From contig JAGTWJ010000003.1 in the NCBI GenBank assembly GCA_020064725.1, positions 2,046,001 to 2,110,000 on the forward strand: a DNA stretch of 64,000 nucleotides. The letters are read 5' to 3'. The DNA is from Drechslerella dactyloides. Its lineage: Eukaryota; Ascomycota; Orbiliomycetes; Orbiliales; Orbiliaceae. Below the pieces are notes generated by a model, which saw nothing but the letters and a program-made list of their open reading frames with translations, had not been told where the DNA came from and ran no database searches. This document shows positions 1 through 12,049 of this stretch, one piece after another (positions within the stretch are counted from its first letter, which is position 1; the number at the start of each line of letters is the position of its first letter). The position numbers were made by a program, and so were the translations under genes.

Positions 1-818
1 TGGGACACTCTGTCGTGCTCATTGGGTCTCATAACCTGTTATGTTTGTTTTGCCAGTATTATAGCCCTTGCTCAACTCGGATTGCCGAATTTAGAGCATG
101 CTCAACTCCAACAAAAATTTTGAACGGGTGTTTAGCACCGGTAATCCAGCATTTTGTGAGTTGTATATCTGGCGTCGAATATTTTATGATTACGAGAGGG
201 GTTTCTCTATCTTGCGAATGAAGTTTTTATGTACGTAATCACGGAAGACATATGTGTTGGAGAGGGAACCTCACTCTCAATGTGCATATAATCTCGATAT
301 TTCGATTGTGTAATTTCCGCCTCAATGAAGACTTAGCAGAGAGAGACTTAGCAGGGAGGCCAACAGTTTGTTTTCGATTCGTGGTCTCAAAGCAGAAAGG
401 GGGGTCTGCCCTGTAATAATGTCTGAATCCACACGGGCAGAATGCAATGCGCATGCCCTGCCAGTAGGGTAAACCTCAGAATTTCTTAGACCGTCCAAGG
501 CTATAAAATACAACGAGGGCTTAACTTTTAGTAATCGTTGTAAGATGCAACTGATTCTAACTAGCGGCAATAGCTGAATAGACCCTAAGTCTCATGCCTG
601 CATACATGGCCACCCATTGAGGCAAATTAGAATATCATATTTAATCTCTGCAAGCCCACGGGTTCAGGCTCTCACGACGATGCTGGAAATTTTACCCATC
701 AGAACTGACGCCTATGAAGCATCTTTAAAAAACGCCAGGGAATCCTACGAGCATTCAGTCAACTAGTGTCTTATCGTACTATATCATAAGCGTTTCTTGT
801 GGCTGTACCAACGGAAGT
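1..818. other. Intergenic, no gene seen
   Basis: AT-rich sequence with only short open frames and no recognisable domain, RNA gene or repeat. It ends at the start of the first subtilase-like gene and presumably holds its promoter, but I see no convincing TATA element. Confidence 0.5.
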
Positions 819-3524
819 ATGAAACTATACTCTACGCTCCTTTTCATTCTTGCTGTGCTCAATAGCAGTCAGCTCTGTCACGCGGTGGCTAGGGGCGTCT
901 TGGGTAGAGATGTTAGACTTTGGTGGATTGTACCAAAGGAAGAATACCGATGGGATGGGGGAGTACTGAATGCAATACGGATAGCGATTGGCAACATAAG
1001 AGACGGCGGGCCCACTGTATTTTTTGGGCGTAATCAAGAAGTAGTTGAAGTCAAAAGCGAGTGGCTTGGTGTCATATTCTTTGCCATCCGGCTTAGTTAT
1101 GCGAATATGCAAGCTCACCAGATTGGACAAGATCTCCAAGACTATGTAAGTTCTTGAAGCCCAGTAATTATGAGTTCTCGAGATATCCTGGAAAAATATT
1201 GCGGTGTGATTATGACTACGCAAATGTTATATCATTGTCATTACCTAACTAAAATTTCCGAATGGTGGCAGCTTTTGACGTGGGGCGAAGTCCCATACAC
1301 AGTATGGAACAAGGCCATCCAGGAGCACCAACAAGCGAAGCCAAAGCTTGCAAAGCCTGACGCTATTCCAACGAAGACTGACAACAACGCGACCAGAATT
1401 GTACACAAAAGAGAATATACTCCACACGACAAAGAATCCCCTCGGCCACCCTGGACAAATGCCCCGGCAGTTGGGCCTGAGGAGGACGAAGACCGTCTTC
1501 CTGCCACGGCAGCTCCGAGTTATAGTCAGCCGGATTATGAAATAGAATATAACGATGATCCGCCTGGTTATGAATCCCTTAACGCTGTAGATGTCTGGGA
1601 TGAGCCATTCGAGGAAATGCGGACTTTATCCATACCACCAGGATCGAAATTAGATGACCTGACAGGATTCTACTATAAAAGAAGGTACCGGAATGGCCAG
1701 AATGTTGACGTTTATATAGTAGACACGGGGTTCGAACTCCATCCAGTCAGTCACATCATTCCCTTATATTTCCCACTCACCAAGCTATGATCTCCTGCGT
1801 CCAGCTGGTCTCGCAAGCCGAGCCCACACAGCTCACATGGAAAAGGGAGGGTTCGGCTTACGAGATCTCGAGGCCAGGTCCAGTTTCTAAAGGACCTCGC
1901 GAGTCTCGTTACGATGTGGATGAAAATATATCTTGGGCACAGGTGCCCATGCCCATCACTGTTTATGAGTCTATGCTAACTTCTGAGCTGACTCCTCGAC
2001 TGTGAGGGATGACGGAATGCATATTGAAACGTTTTAGGAAACCTTGTTTATGAAAGAAGTGGTACAATATCGTGTTAATTTGGTACGTCTGTATATGCAG
2101 ATTCTGATACCGTAAACTCGATTCCCCAATGCAATGCATTAATGTTTGCCTCGATTTCAGTTTGTTGCTACGTCTTCAAGAACATCCTTGCCTGAAATCA
2201 CTTCCCAAATCTAGCAGTGCTGTGGTTATATATGCCTTCGAGCAAGCCTTTTATTTCCTCTCCCACAACAACTCAAGCAATCTAGAGTCGGTGGTGGCTG
2301 CGGCGTTTGGCTTTATCGCAGCAAACCAATATTTCCTTCGGCTTGACTAATTATTCAAACCCGAGGCTATATACAGTTCGATGGCTCTGGCACTAGAGAT
2401 TCGATCGAATTCAACAAGCACGGGCTTGCTGTCGCCAGCAAAATTGCTGGCCAGCGTGTAGGAACTGCTGCCAATGCATCGTTCCTCTTGATTGGATGTG
2501 TTGGTGACGATCATTGGCTTACGACAGCACACTGGTTCATGGGCCTAGTTAAGACCTACGATACCATCCGCAAAAGACAAACTATCGGCCTAAGCCCACC
2601 ACCATCCGTGGTGAACCTGTCTTGGAATTTCGATGTTCTCGACCGTGACGATCCTAGAACCCCGAATCTGTTTGACCCATGCGCTTATGGAGTCTTCTCG
2701 GAGACTTGCGTACCAGCTTTGGTTGCGATCAAAAAACTGTCAGAATCTTTCATGAAGGCGTTCGATCAATTAGGAAATGTCATCGTTGTCGTTGCTGGCG
2801 GTAGCCGAGACGCGGTAAGTGCTACCCGTTAACCCATATCCATATATCGATACATTCATCAGTCGTATATGCCTATATGATCTTTAGAACTCTTGTCCCT
2901 GTGATCTTAATTACGAAAGCTACAAAATGAAAATAAAGTCTATCGGACTTAAAGCTAACTAGAGACAGAGTAAACCGGTCACATCGCCAGCTTCTGAGCA
3001 AGAAATATATCCGAAGACTGTGGTGGCCGTTGGCGCTGCAGCGCCAGACGGCACTCGGAGATGGCAGACCAGTAAAAGTATGAAAATTTGGGCGCCAGGT
3101 ACGAACGTTCACGTAGCAGATTACGACACTAAAGATAGTCCTGTTTTGAGCCCTCGCGACGGGTCAGATCTAGGTAAGTGATCAGCTTCCTTCAAGGCAC
3201 ATCTTTTCTTAAGTCTTTGTTTTTGGAATCCGGTGACGAAAGCAAATGATAGCTGACTGAGGAATATAACCTGAGTCTAAATCTCATCAAATAGCTGCCG
3301 TAACTGTGACTGGAATGATTGCTACTTTCATGTCGGAGGGTGTTCCGGTAACAGATGTGATTAGTCACTTATACCGACTGGCCCATATACGTGGAGATCC
3401 AAGGAACCCACTATCCGTCCCAATCGCTTTTAATGGCATTTCTCGAGCTGAGTGGCCGACTCTGCTGCATGATGAGAATGAGATTGAAAAATACGCAATG
3501 GACCCTTGGTATCATTATTCCTAG
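819..3524 (+). CDS. Secreted subtilisin-fold (S8) protein, catalytic Ser replaced by Asp
   Basis: Model: join(819..1145,1272..1745,1805..2001,2397..2814,2969..3173,3295..3524), 616 aa. A signal peptide (about residues 1-22) is followed by a divergent N-terminal region and an acidic linker. The subtilase Asp motif VYIVDTG is intact (D260), and the His motif HGLAVASKIAG gives H341, with GL in place of the usual GT. In the Ser motif the canonical GTSxAxxxVxG aligns without gaps to GSDLAAVTVTG, so Asp539 sits at the nucleophile position. The oxyanion Asn position (VVVAGGS) carries Ser469. By family knowledge these changes should abolish peptidase activity. The gene ends soon after the Ser motif, with no C-terminal extension. 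The junction 2001/2397 is the least certain: it keeps frame but implies a 395-base intron, far longer than the others, so decay or an unseen exon is possible. It precedes a related gene on the same strand. Confidence 0.72.
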
Positions 3525-4328
3525 CTACGGTCGTCATACGGAATGTACTGTAAATGCACTTGTTAGAATCAGTTTTGCTGTCAGATATGATTTATAGGGT
3601 GCCAATATGCGTGTCGATTGTCAGAATTATAAACCTCCAAAAAAGTCTTTTTTCCCAAGGGTTTCAACCTTTCAAATTTCTGAACCAGTCAATTGCGAGT
3701 TACACGTCAATCCATCCGTATGTTCTTGTCAGATCTTAGCTCTTATTGCGGCCTGCGATATACAAGAACCTTTACATTGCTATAAATTCAGAACTTCAGA
3801 TCACGTTACAGAATGAGACCAACAGCTATATAACGCCAACTTCGTGGACCGATAAGATCTATACTTTGAATCTACCAGTTGTAGTCAGATGAAACCGATT
3901 GATCAGTATATGATTAAGAGTGACTTCATGAGTAAACGCAAGAACATCCACTGATACGTTTCAATTATTCCAACATAGTCCTTACAATATTCGAATCGCG
4001 GCAGCGGATTGGTACTCATTTGTCATTCTTTGCCCGCCTGTTGACGGACCAAACTTGAAGATATTAATAACAAAGCGAGCGCTGCTTCTTTCGAAATTTT
4101 GTGATTTAGACGTACGTGTGGCAACGCCCTAACGAAAATTTTAGTCGAACTCGCACGTAACATACGCTTTGCATGGCCCCCCTTCCCATATACTCGATCA
4201 AGATTGTGTGGAACCTATAGTTGCTGATAAAGACAGTATGTTGGACTGATTTGTATACATGTAATGAATATCGCTCTTGTACTTATCTGCATATACACCC
4301 AGGCAATATGGAGAACACTTGTAACAGG

Positions 4329-4383
4329 ATATTTGCGGACTTCAGTTCTTCTATAATAATCGCAAGAGCACTTTTGTTCTTCA
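4329..4383. repeat. Diverged third copy of the 50-base hairpin arm
   Basis: This stretch resembles the right arm of the inverted repeat at 4684-4736. It shares a GGACTT start, a TTCTATAATAAT core and a TTTTGTTCTTC-like end. It is in the same orientation as that right arm and more diverged than the two arms are from each other. Confidence 0.5.
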
Positions 4384-4606
4384 GACTATTAACCAAAACA
4401 CTGATATGTGATCCTAGTTTAATATTTTCTCTACCTATTAAAATCTATCTTTACCAATTGTTATTAGTGATTTACTAATTCGTTATCGTTTATCATTGTT
4501 CAAACACGATGTTGGATTGTTGGCAATGTGATTGTTTAACCTGGGAATATCAAGTAGTTGTTGTGCATGTGGTCTGATCTTCTCAGTCTGGCTGGAAGTG
4601 ATTTTG

Positions 4607-4736
4607 AAAGACAAAAAGGCTGATACTATTATTATAGGAGAACCAAAGTCCGCATATACCCTGTCAGATTTATGATTGATTGATATATATGTGGACTTTG
4701 GCTTTTCTATAATAATAGTAGCGACCTCTTTGTCTT
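4607..4736. repeat. Inverted repeat, arms of about 52 bases and loop of about 25
   Basis: The left arm (4607-4658) and right arm (4684-4736) are near-complementary, around a shared core containing CCAAAGTCC on one side and GGACTTTGG on the other. The stem could fold into a long hairpin. This resembles a small non-autonomous element or remnant. I could not identify a target-site duplication. Confidence 0.65.
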
Positions 4737-5330
4737 GCAACTTGCAACGTTGACTAGCGCTATCAACCAACTTAGTCGAACTATAACCCGTATACTTGAC
4801 CACGATCAGCCGTATCCTCGTACAACAAGCTTGTGGGGGTGGCAGAGTTGTCCTCTATCGTAAGAAAGTCCTAGTTTTGGGTCGCTTGTTTGATGTTGAG
4901 GACCTTTTCTTTTTCCGGGATAAAATATTTGGCCCCTATTGCTCTAGTTGATAAAATAAAAGAGCAACTCTGAACTGAGACAACAGGTGGATAATGTAAA
5001 GCTCAAAGTTACAAATATACGCGTGCTAAGAAAGAGGTTTGGTTTAAGTAATCATATACACGCTAGTCTCGAGGCCAGGCTTGCCTGTTGGTGTTGGGCT
5101 GCGAGCTCACCGTTTTTCGAGCGAACTGGCGGCTGGCCCCGCGGGCCCAAGACCAATGAGACACGCTAACAATATCAAAAATCAGGATATTTACTTATAG
5201 ACGCATACTTGCGTCCGTGGTAACGAATCGGAAAGCAGTGGAGACCGGGCATGCATTTTCGCCTCTGGTTTTCGATATACGTTCTCACACATTTCCCTAT
5301 CTCAAGCGGACACGATCTTAATCATTTGCA

Positions 5331-8300
5331 ATGGGGATCTCCAGGGTCATTGCCATAGCACTATTTATCTTGTCTTTAATGACACCGCTGATAATAGCGA
5401 GACGTAGAGGGCTGGCGCCGCCTCAAAAGGACGAGCTTCCGGTATCCTGGGTCTATCTGATTAGCTTAGACTATCGACATCAACACGGGCGCCGCGCCCG
5501 CGAAACATTGAAGAGTCTTGAAAGGGATATAGCGCGCATCACGAAAAAGTGGGACAAAGACAGGAAGTCGTTTTGGAAGGGAGAGTCTGATCGAGGTGCA
5601 AAGGTCTGGTATTATAGCTTCTTTGCAACCAAAACCGATGTGGATATGGTCTTCTGGCGCTGGAGCGATGTGGTAAGAGTCGGCGGTACAGCTTATGCAG
5701 TTGTTTTATTCAAATCGTGCCTTCAATTAAAATCTCAAGCTAACGTTTAACACTAAACGCTGTCAAATATTGCGTTTCCTCAAAAAACCAGATCTCTGCC
5801 TATAGCGATTTAGCAAGGGTTTACGACTACAGACGGAGAAGTATTGTCTCCGCTCGTTCTCCAACCCAAGGAACCCATATGAACAAGGTCAGACGAGACA
5901 TGCAAGGGAAGGTAAACGTAACTTCACCATTTCTCTCTCCAATAACTTCTGGACAATTAGTGAGGCGGGCTCGAGCATCTGGTTCTCGGGACAGCAATAT
6001 AGAACACCAAGCGATTGCTGGGCGAGACCTCCTAGCTCTATCCAAGGCACCTTGGGGAGATAGTCAATGGGCACAGATGGGCTACTTATATGATAAAACG
6101 CAAGGAAAGGGTGCACTTGTGTATGTGATTTGCAAAGGCGCTGATGTCAGCCATCCGGTAAGTGGGATGAAGATTACAGGGCTCCGACCACGTTTGGTGG
6201 GGTATCATCATGCGCATGCAAAATTGCGTCTCTAAATATACAAGGCCTGTGGATATACATTTCTTCATCTGCATGATGCTACCCCCATCTTCATATTCCA
6301 CGCCATATGGAGTTCAGCAAGTCATGTACTAGAAACTCAGGAATTGATTTCAAGCCCGTATACCTACAGGAATTCGATCATATCAAACCCAGCCTACTAA
6401 ACCGGAAACCAAAATACAACTGGCTGTGGTGAGCATTCATTGTTTCCATTAAATGGGAAAGACACAAATGAATAATAACGCTAATTTAACTAGGTCAGCA
6501 CCGTTCCCAGGCACGGGCAAAGATAAGTATCGCGACTATAGCTGGGGGCATGGTACTGCTGTGCTGTCGAAAATCGTCGGCGGCAGTGTAGGCATCGCCC
6601 GCTCGGCCTCGTTTACTATCGTGGTAAACTGCGACAAGAACGGAAAATCATCATTATTACATCTTCTTGACAGTTTGTTAAGAATAGAACATGACATCAG
6701 AAAGAGAAGACACAAGCAAGTAATAATCAGCAGCTCCTTTTTACTCGACAATCTAAAAAGAACGGCGGGGACCCTCGATGAATTCAATGAGGCTCTCATC
6801 GTCCTTATTATAGAAGCAATTAGATCGCTATCGGCCTTCAAAAATGTCCTATTTGTCACACCGAGCGGGACGAAGCTAGCTGACAGGGTGAGTCGGTGCG
6901 GTCGTCCCCAGTATTATATTACAGCGCTGCATGCGATCCTGCAATTTGTAGAATTCACCAGACTGTCTTGATGTCTTATGCTGTCATGCATCTGCACCTT
7001 AGCGTGTGCTAGAAAATATACCTGGATGGATATGCCAACTTAGCGGTTATATTGGCACCGTCGAAGATTCAATTAAGTGTTCTACGTATTCTAGCATGTC
7101 TCAACTAACGGCAATCTATTTTGGTAGAGACGGCCAAACCACAATATACCAGAAAATCAAATGGACCAACTTCCAGCCACATTGATTGAAAGGCCGGGAT
7201 TCTCCAACTTCTTGATACCTGTGGGTGGTGTAGATATGAATGTATGGGAAAACCAGTACCAGCTACACAGGTTACTAGAAATATGGGCACCAGCTTCTTT
7301 CGTTATGGTGGCAGCAAACAATCGATCATACTACCCTACTGAGCTTCCTTTAAGACCTCATGGAACTATGCATGGCTATGCGAGCGGCACATCGTACGGT
7401 ATGTCCTTTGTAACTGCAATTGATTTCCCCACTGTTAAGTTCTTAACTTTCCTTGTATTCCAAGTTGATGCGTCGTCATGTCCGCAATTACCATCACACA
7501 CCCGAACCATAGACTAAGACTCAGTAATCCGGAATTAGCTGCCGCCATAGTTACAGGCTTGCTAGCTTACTTTGTAGGTCTGGGCTTCACTGCAGCAGAA
7601 GCCAAGATTCTCTTACTTGGTTACGCGACTACGACACAACAACCTAGTCCATTCGAAGAGAAAGTAGGCATCAACATTGTAGCAAACACTGCACAGGGAA
7701 TCTGTGAGAATGGAAACGGTCCTCAGGGCCCCCTCGAATTGTCAGTTACACGGGATCTAGCGAAGCGTAAGGAATTCAGGATTTTAGCTCAAGATCTCAT
7801 ACGGTTGAGAAGGATAAACTCGCATATTCACGATAACCATGACGGTATCCTTCGGAGAACCAGTAACTTCTTGCAGGCCAGAAATTCAGAGCCTTTTCCT
7901 GATACTGATAGTCCAAAGACTACCTTACCATATGGTTTAGCCTGCCCAGCTAGAAGCACCAGCAGCACTAGAACCAGCAGCACCAGCACCAGCACCAGCA
8001 GCACAAGTAGTAGCAATAGCCAGAGCACTAGTTTGAGCACATCACATACCGATAGCCGTACTCAAACTACAGCTAAAACAACTGGCACCGTTACGAGTCG
8101 AACCAAGCAGGCTTCATCCGTCTCTAATTTGGGAATCAGCACTCAACCGACCGAGGACGAGCCCACCCCTGTTGATGACGAACCAGCCGAACCCGTAGAA
8201 ACCTTTATAGTCGACGACGAGCCAGTGGTAGGTGAACTTACTGAGTTAGGAAGCGATATACTCTATATCATCCCACCTCTGGCAATTGGGGTGGGTGTGG

Positions 8301-9487
8301 TTGCCATCATCGTTCCTTTGCTGAATGGGAAAACATCCACCCTTCATGTTTCCTTGAGTGAATACGCAATGAAGACCATCACTTTGACCGACGCTTCAAA
8401 TCTCAACATCAAGATACCCACCAAAACAGCCCTAGGGCAAACAACAATTTATGCGCCGGAGACGGCGACAGATCTTCGAATTACGCACACTCTATCGTCG
8501 ATGCTTACTAGGACAGCGCCTTCCACAGCTAGAATAAGGTCATCTCCACGTAGCACAATCAATCCTGCAACAATTACAAAGATTTCAAGCCTAAGTCCAT
8601 CAATCAAGGCTAGCTCGCTTTCATCCAGTAGGACGGTAGCTCCTACTGAATTTGATTCAGCAGAGTCCGACGAGATCGAACTTCCAGCAGAGCGGCAGAT
8701 CTGCCACGGACTATACAAAGCGGAGCGGAACGCGACTTCACCTAGATGGGTCCTGTATCTACCAAACAAATGGTACTATCTCAAACGGGATGACATGGCG
8801 ACAGTAATCAGCAACGCGGTCTGTGACGATATCAATCAACATGACATAGAGAAACCCGGCTCTGTGGAAAAGACATTCTTCAATGGCAGCCCAGAAATGG
8901 TTGACTTTTACTACAGCTGGCAGAAGATACCTCCCCTGAAGGACGAATGCAAGAATAATTTCCTCTCAATTCTCGATGGCTGCGACGGGAATGACCCTGC
9001 GAATCCTTACAACTGGAAAGGCGGTGGCGAACGCTTCGTGGGGACCAATTTATACTTCAAAATTCAACCCCGATGGCCATGGCGCAAACCACCAGGGGCA
9101 CCGTTTGCTGCCTGTTGGTACCGAGTCAACTTGGAAGATGGAGAAGCTATCGCTACAATATGGGGTTATGGATGGAACGATGCATTCGATGACTGGATAA
9201 CGAAGCCAGATGGGACATCAGGTCGCAAAGCAAGGGGGCCAGAGGAATTCTTCAATTCCATAAACGGCTGTCGCTGGGACGGCCGCTGGTGGTACACAGC
9301 CAGTACACCAGAGCCTAGATCGGAGGCAAAATGGGAATGGAAACTGCAAATCGGCTTTCAGACAAACTGGTTTGTAGATCCAAGAGCAGTTCTCTCCCAA
9401 CGTTGCGTTGAGGATGCAGTGAAAAAGTTTTCGGGTATTCAAGATTTCTCCTGTGGAGACAAGGATTTAGAGGCGGCCCATAGCTAG
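5331..9487 (+). CDS. Large subtilisin-fold protein with Cys-rich C-terminal domain, catalytic Asp replaced by Cys
   Basis: Model: join(5331..5672,5792..6157,6370..6428,6494..6887,7128..7398,7539..9487), 1126 aa. A signal peptide (about residues 1-22) precedes an N-terminal region. The Asp motif reads VYVICKG, so Cys228 replaces the Asp. The His motif WGHGTAVLSKIVG (H275) and the Ser motif GTSYAAAIVTG (S476) are intact. The oxyanion Asn position carries Thr382 (FVTPSGT). After the subtilase fold come a Ser/Thr-rich stretch (about 610-670), an acidic DDEP segment, a hydrophobic segment (about 718-740) and a C-terminal domain (about 864-1126) with eight cysteines, including the motif DGCDGNDPANP. 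I associate similar modules with some fungal secreted chitinase-like or killer-like proteins, but only weakly. Introns after the Asp motif (after His-Pro) and inside the Ser motif (phase 1, before the Ala-Ala) match the upstream gene, so the two are related. Confidence 0.8.
7952..8010 (+). repeat. In-frame AGC/ACC trinucleotide microsatellite
   Basis: Reiterated AGC, ACC and ACT codons encode the Ser/Thr-rich linker of the second subtilase-like protein. In-frame triplet arrays of this sort vary in length between strains. The encoded stretch is a likely O-glycosylated spacer. Confidence 0.7.
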
Positions 9488-12049
9488 CAACGTTCGGTTG
9501 CTTCTATTTCAGAAAACGATTTCTTCATTGTGGCTTATATTACTCATATATAGTTAGACTATCCTTTGTATTTTGCTTCTATATACCTTTGTGTTACCTC
9601 CCCTAACATCCGAGTTCCTGTACCACTGACTTGAGTTGAGACTAGACTCTTCTGTGAAAACAAGTCTTCCCAGTGAAAACCACAACGTGTGACGGTGAGT
9701 CCCGCGTACATAAGGTCGACTACGATTTTGGGGCCTCGCATCTGGTATTGGCATGTTGCAAACGACATACAATATTAAGGAGCATACCGGGTTATAGCTT
9801 GTGATGGCCCTGCAAGATCGATAATGGAAGACGCAGAGAGTTTCTACCCTTTGAGTCATCGCCAGAGATCAGGAAACTTGGAGAACGCCATCACAAGTTG
9901 ACAGATATTTTTATATTTGTCGAGTTTTTGCGGCCGGGATCACCTCAATTGGCGGGCCGGCCGTATCATCGCTCCCCTTTTCATGGCAGAGAACAAGCGT
10001 CTGTCCCCGCCAGGAAGATGAACGACAATCCTACCGAATTGCCCGATTAGATGTCCTCCTTGGCCGTAAGCCAGACCTAATTACAAAAGAACTAGCCGGC
10101 GTGTTTAAGACTCTCACGTCTTATCTCCACCTACTCGAGTTCTGATGCTGTTCACATGGAAGCAACAATAGTTAGCTGGCCGATAGGTGGCAAATTAGAA
10201 GCCCAAAACCCCCCTCTATTGAAGCACTACAAGCCGTGGTGGATAGGGTCATTCGCATTTAGAATGTTGAAAAGGCTGTAGAATGCCAGTGCGGCACAGC
10301 TAATGATAGTAAAATTCGAACATTTGGCATTTCGTCTGATAATTTGAACATCCAGTCCTAAACTGTAGATTTGCTACAGAACGACGGAGGTAGGAGTATA
10401 TGGTACTGCACCGGGAGCATGGATACCCTCAGCCAGTTGCGATGTTGCATCTTGTCGGGTCGCGATATAGCAGCGAGTTTTAGTTTGATCAATCGAGAGT
10501 CGATGTTCCGTTGAATGAGGCCTCGTATCGCTTCGAATATTCAGGGACGTCGGCGCGGAACAACTTGCATGGTGGGCATACAGCCGAGCGTAGGATTTGA
10601 TCGACCATCCCAACGGCTGAGCCTCTCGGCTGCTAAGCGACGCATCTCTCATACCGTGTTCTGTGTCAAAGTGTAACAAAGGCGTAATTAAAGCGTATAA
10701 AAGCCGAAAAAACGGCATAAAAAAGCATGCGAAAAGCGTGCAAAAAGCGTGAGAAAGCATAGATCGAGGAACGCGCTCTACCGTTATATTTTGGAATTGA
10801 GTGCGTTGCGTCGAACTCGGTTTGAGCAGCCAATTTGTAGACAATGTCCCGTTGTTCTCCGCATATTTCGAGTTCGGGGAAAGCAATGGCAATCTGCTAT
10901 ATGCCAGTGTTGAGGACTCGCCCCGGTTAGCTTTTCTCCCTGCTTTTAGTTGTTCTTGTAACTTGTGATGCGTGTGTGTGATTGCGACTCGCCACCGAGC
11001 TATAAATTCTTGAAAGAAAACCCTCGAATCTTACTTTTCTTGAGATTGATCTTGCATCCGGGCGGACAATGTTTCAAAAGAGTGTCCTGTAATCTTCAGA
11101 ATCGAATGGTACTGGGTCCATAAAGATGCACCGATACCCGAGGGGACTTTGAGCATTGATCTCCTTAAAAGTGCATGCGTGCATAGGAGTAGATTGCAAA
11201 CGGCTATGTATACAAGCTAAACGGGGCTAAGTTAGTGTATCTACACAAATCAAGTAATATATTTGAGATATGTAAGTAGATACCAGCTCATACCTCATGG
11301 CAGGACTCAAACTTCAAGACGTCGTATACCAGTATACAGCCAGCTGGAATGACACCACAATGCGTGTCTAGGTTCGAGAACAACCAGAGTAAGCACGTAG
11401 TTAGATTCCTTGATTCAGCAAGCCAGGCTCTCCCCTACTAAAATCTCTTCGAATAAGATATAAGCAGTATCGATAGATACTATTGCACATGTACATGTAT
11501 ATATATATGCAAGCCCCAATCCTGCGTACGGGCTCCTATTCTATCAGCTGCCCCGATAGATGACTGCAATCGATTGCAAATTCGTACACTCTATTATTTG
11601 TTCGCCCAGCCCGGTACCCCCGAGTGCTTTCTCATATCAGTCAATAGCGATGCAAGTAACGAACGAAAGAGAAAAAGAAGTAACCCCCCAATTAGCAAGC
11701 CCGTCCCATAACCCATATGTACTGCGCAACAGCAGCTTTCCGTAAAACTCGAAACCCAAACTAGAATTGAAACGCCTGAACTCTGCCTGTAATGAATGCG
11801 TCGTGACGAAAAACGAGGTGCTCAAATTTTACATCCAACAGCCATAATACCCATGTCGAGGAACAGCTCATCTGTGTATATATACTGGGCACGTGCGATA
11901 CCGCGATATCGCAAACGCCAAGATTCCCATCAAGAAACCCCCTATCGGCCCTTATCAGAGCTACACCAGCTTCCGGGGCTCATCAGCGGTGTTATTTTTT
12001 TTTTTTTTTTCCCCAAACACTAGGAACGTTTCCCGCTTGAATCGACGAT
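9488..12049. other. Intergenic, 2.5 kb, no supported gene
   Basis: A 172-codon open frame on the minus strand (10374-10892) runs through a simple-repeat array and has no domain, so I do not call it a gene. Several AT-rich stretches are present, and a T-run lies at about 11995-12010, just past the stop of the minus-strand membrane protein. Confidence 0.5.
10681..10770. repeat. Array of phased A-tracts, period about 10-11 bases
   Basis: About eight degenerate units of the form GCGTxxAAAA follow one another. A-runs recur roughly every 10-11 bases, close to one helical turn. Such phasing is known to bend DNA. A comparable array with an exact 10-base period lies at 25891-25970. Confidence 0.7.

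Larger units (their letters stand above)
3525..5330. other. AT-rich spacer between the two subtilase-like genes
   Basis: About 1.8 kb with only short open frames. It holds three copies of a roughly 50-base element (listed separately), two of them forming an inverted repeat. A short GC-rich island lies around 5070-5160. No gene is recognised. Confidence 0.5.

Noticed and set aside
10374..10892. 172-codon minus-strand open frame
   Set aside because: It runs through the phased A-tract array, has no domain or leader, and its composition follows the repeat rather than coding bias.
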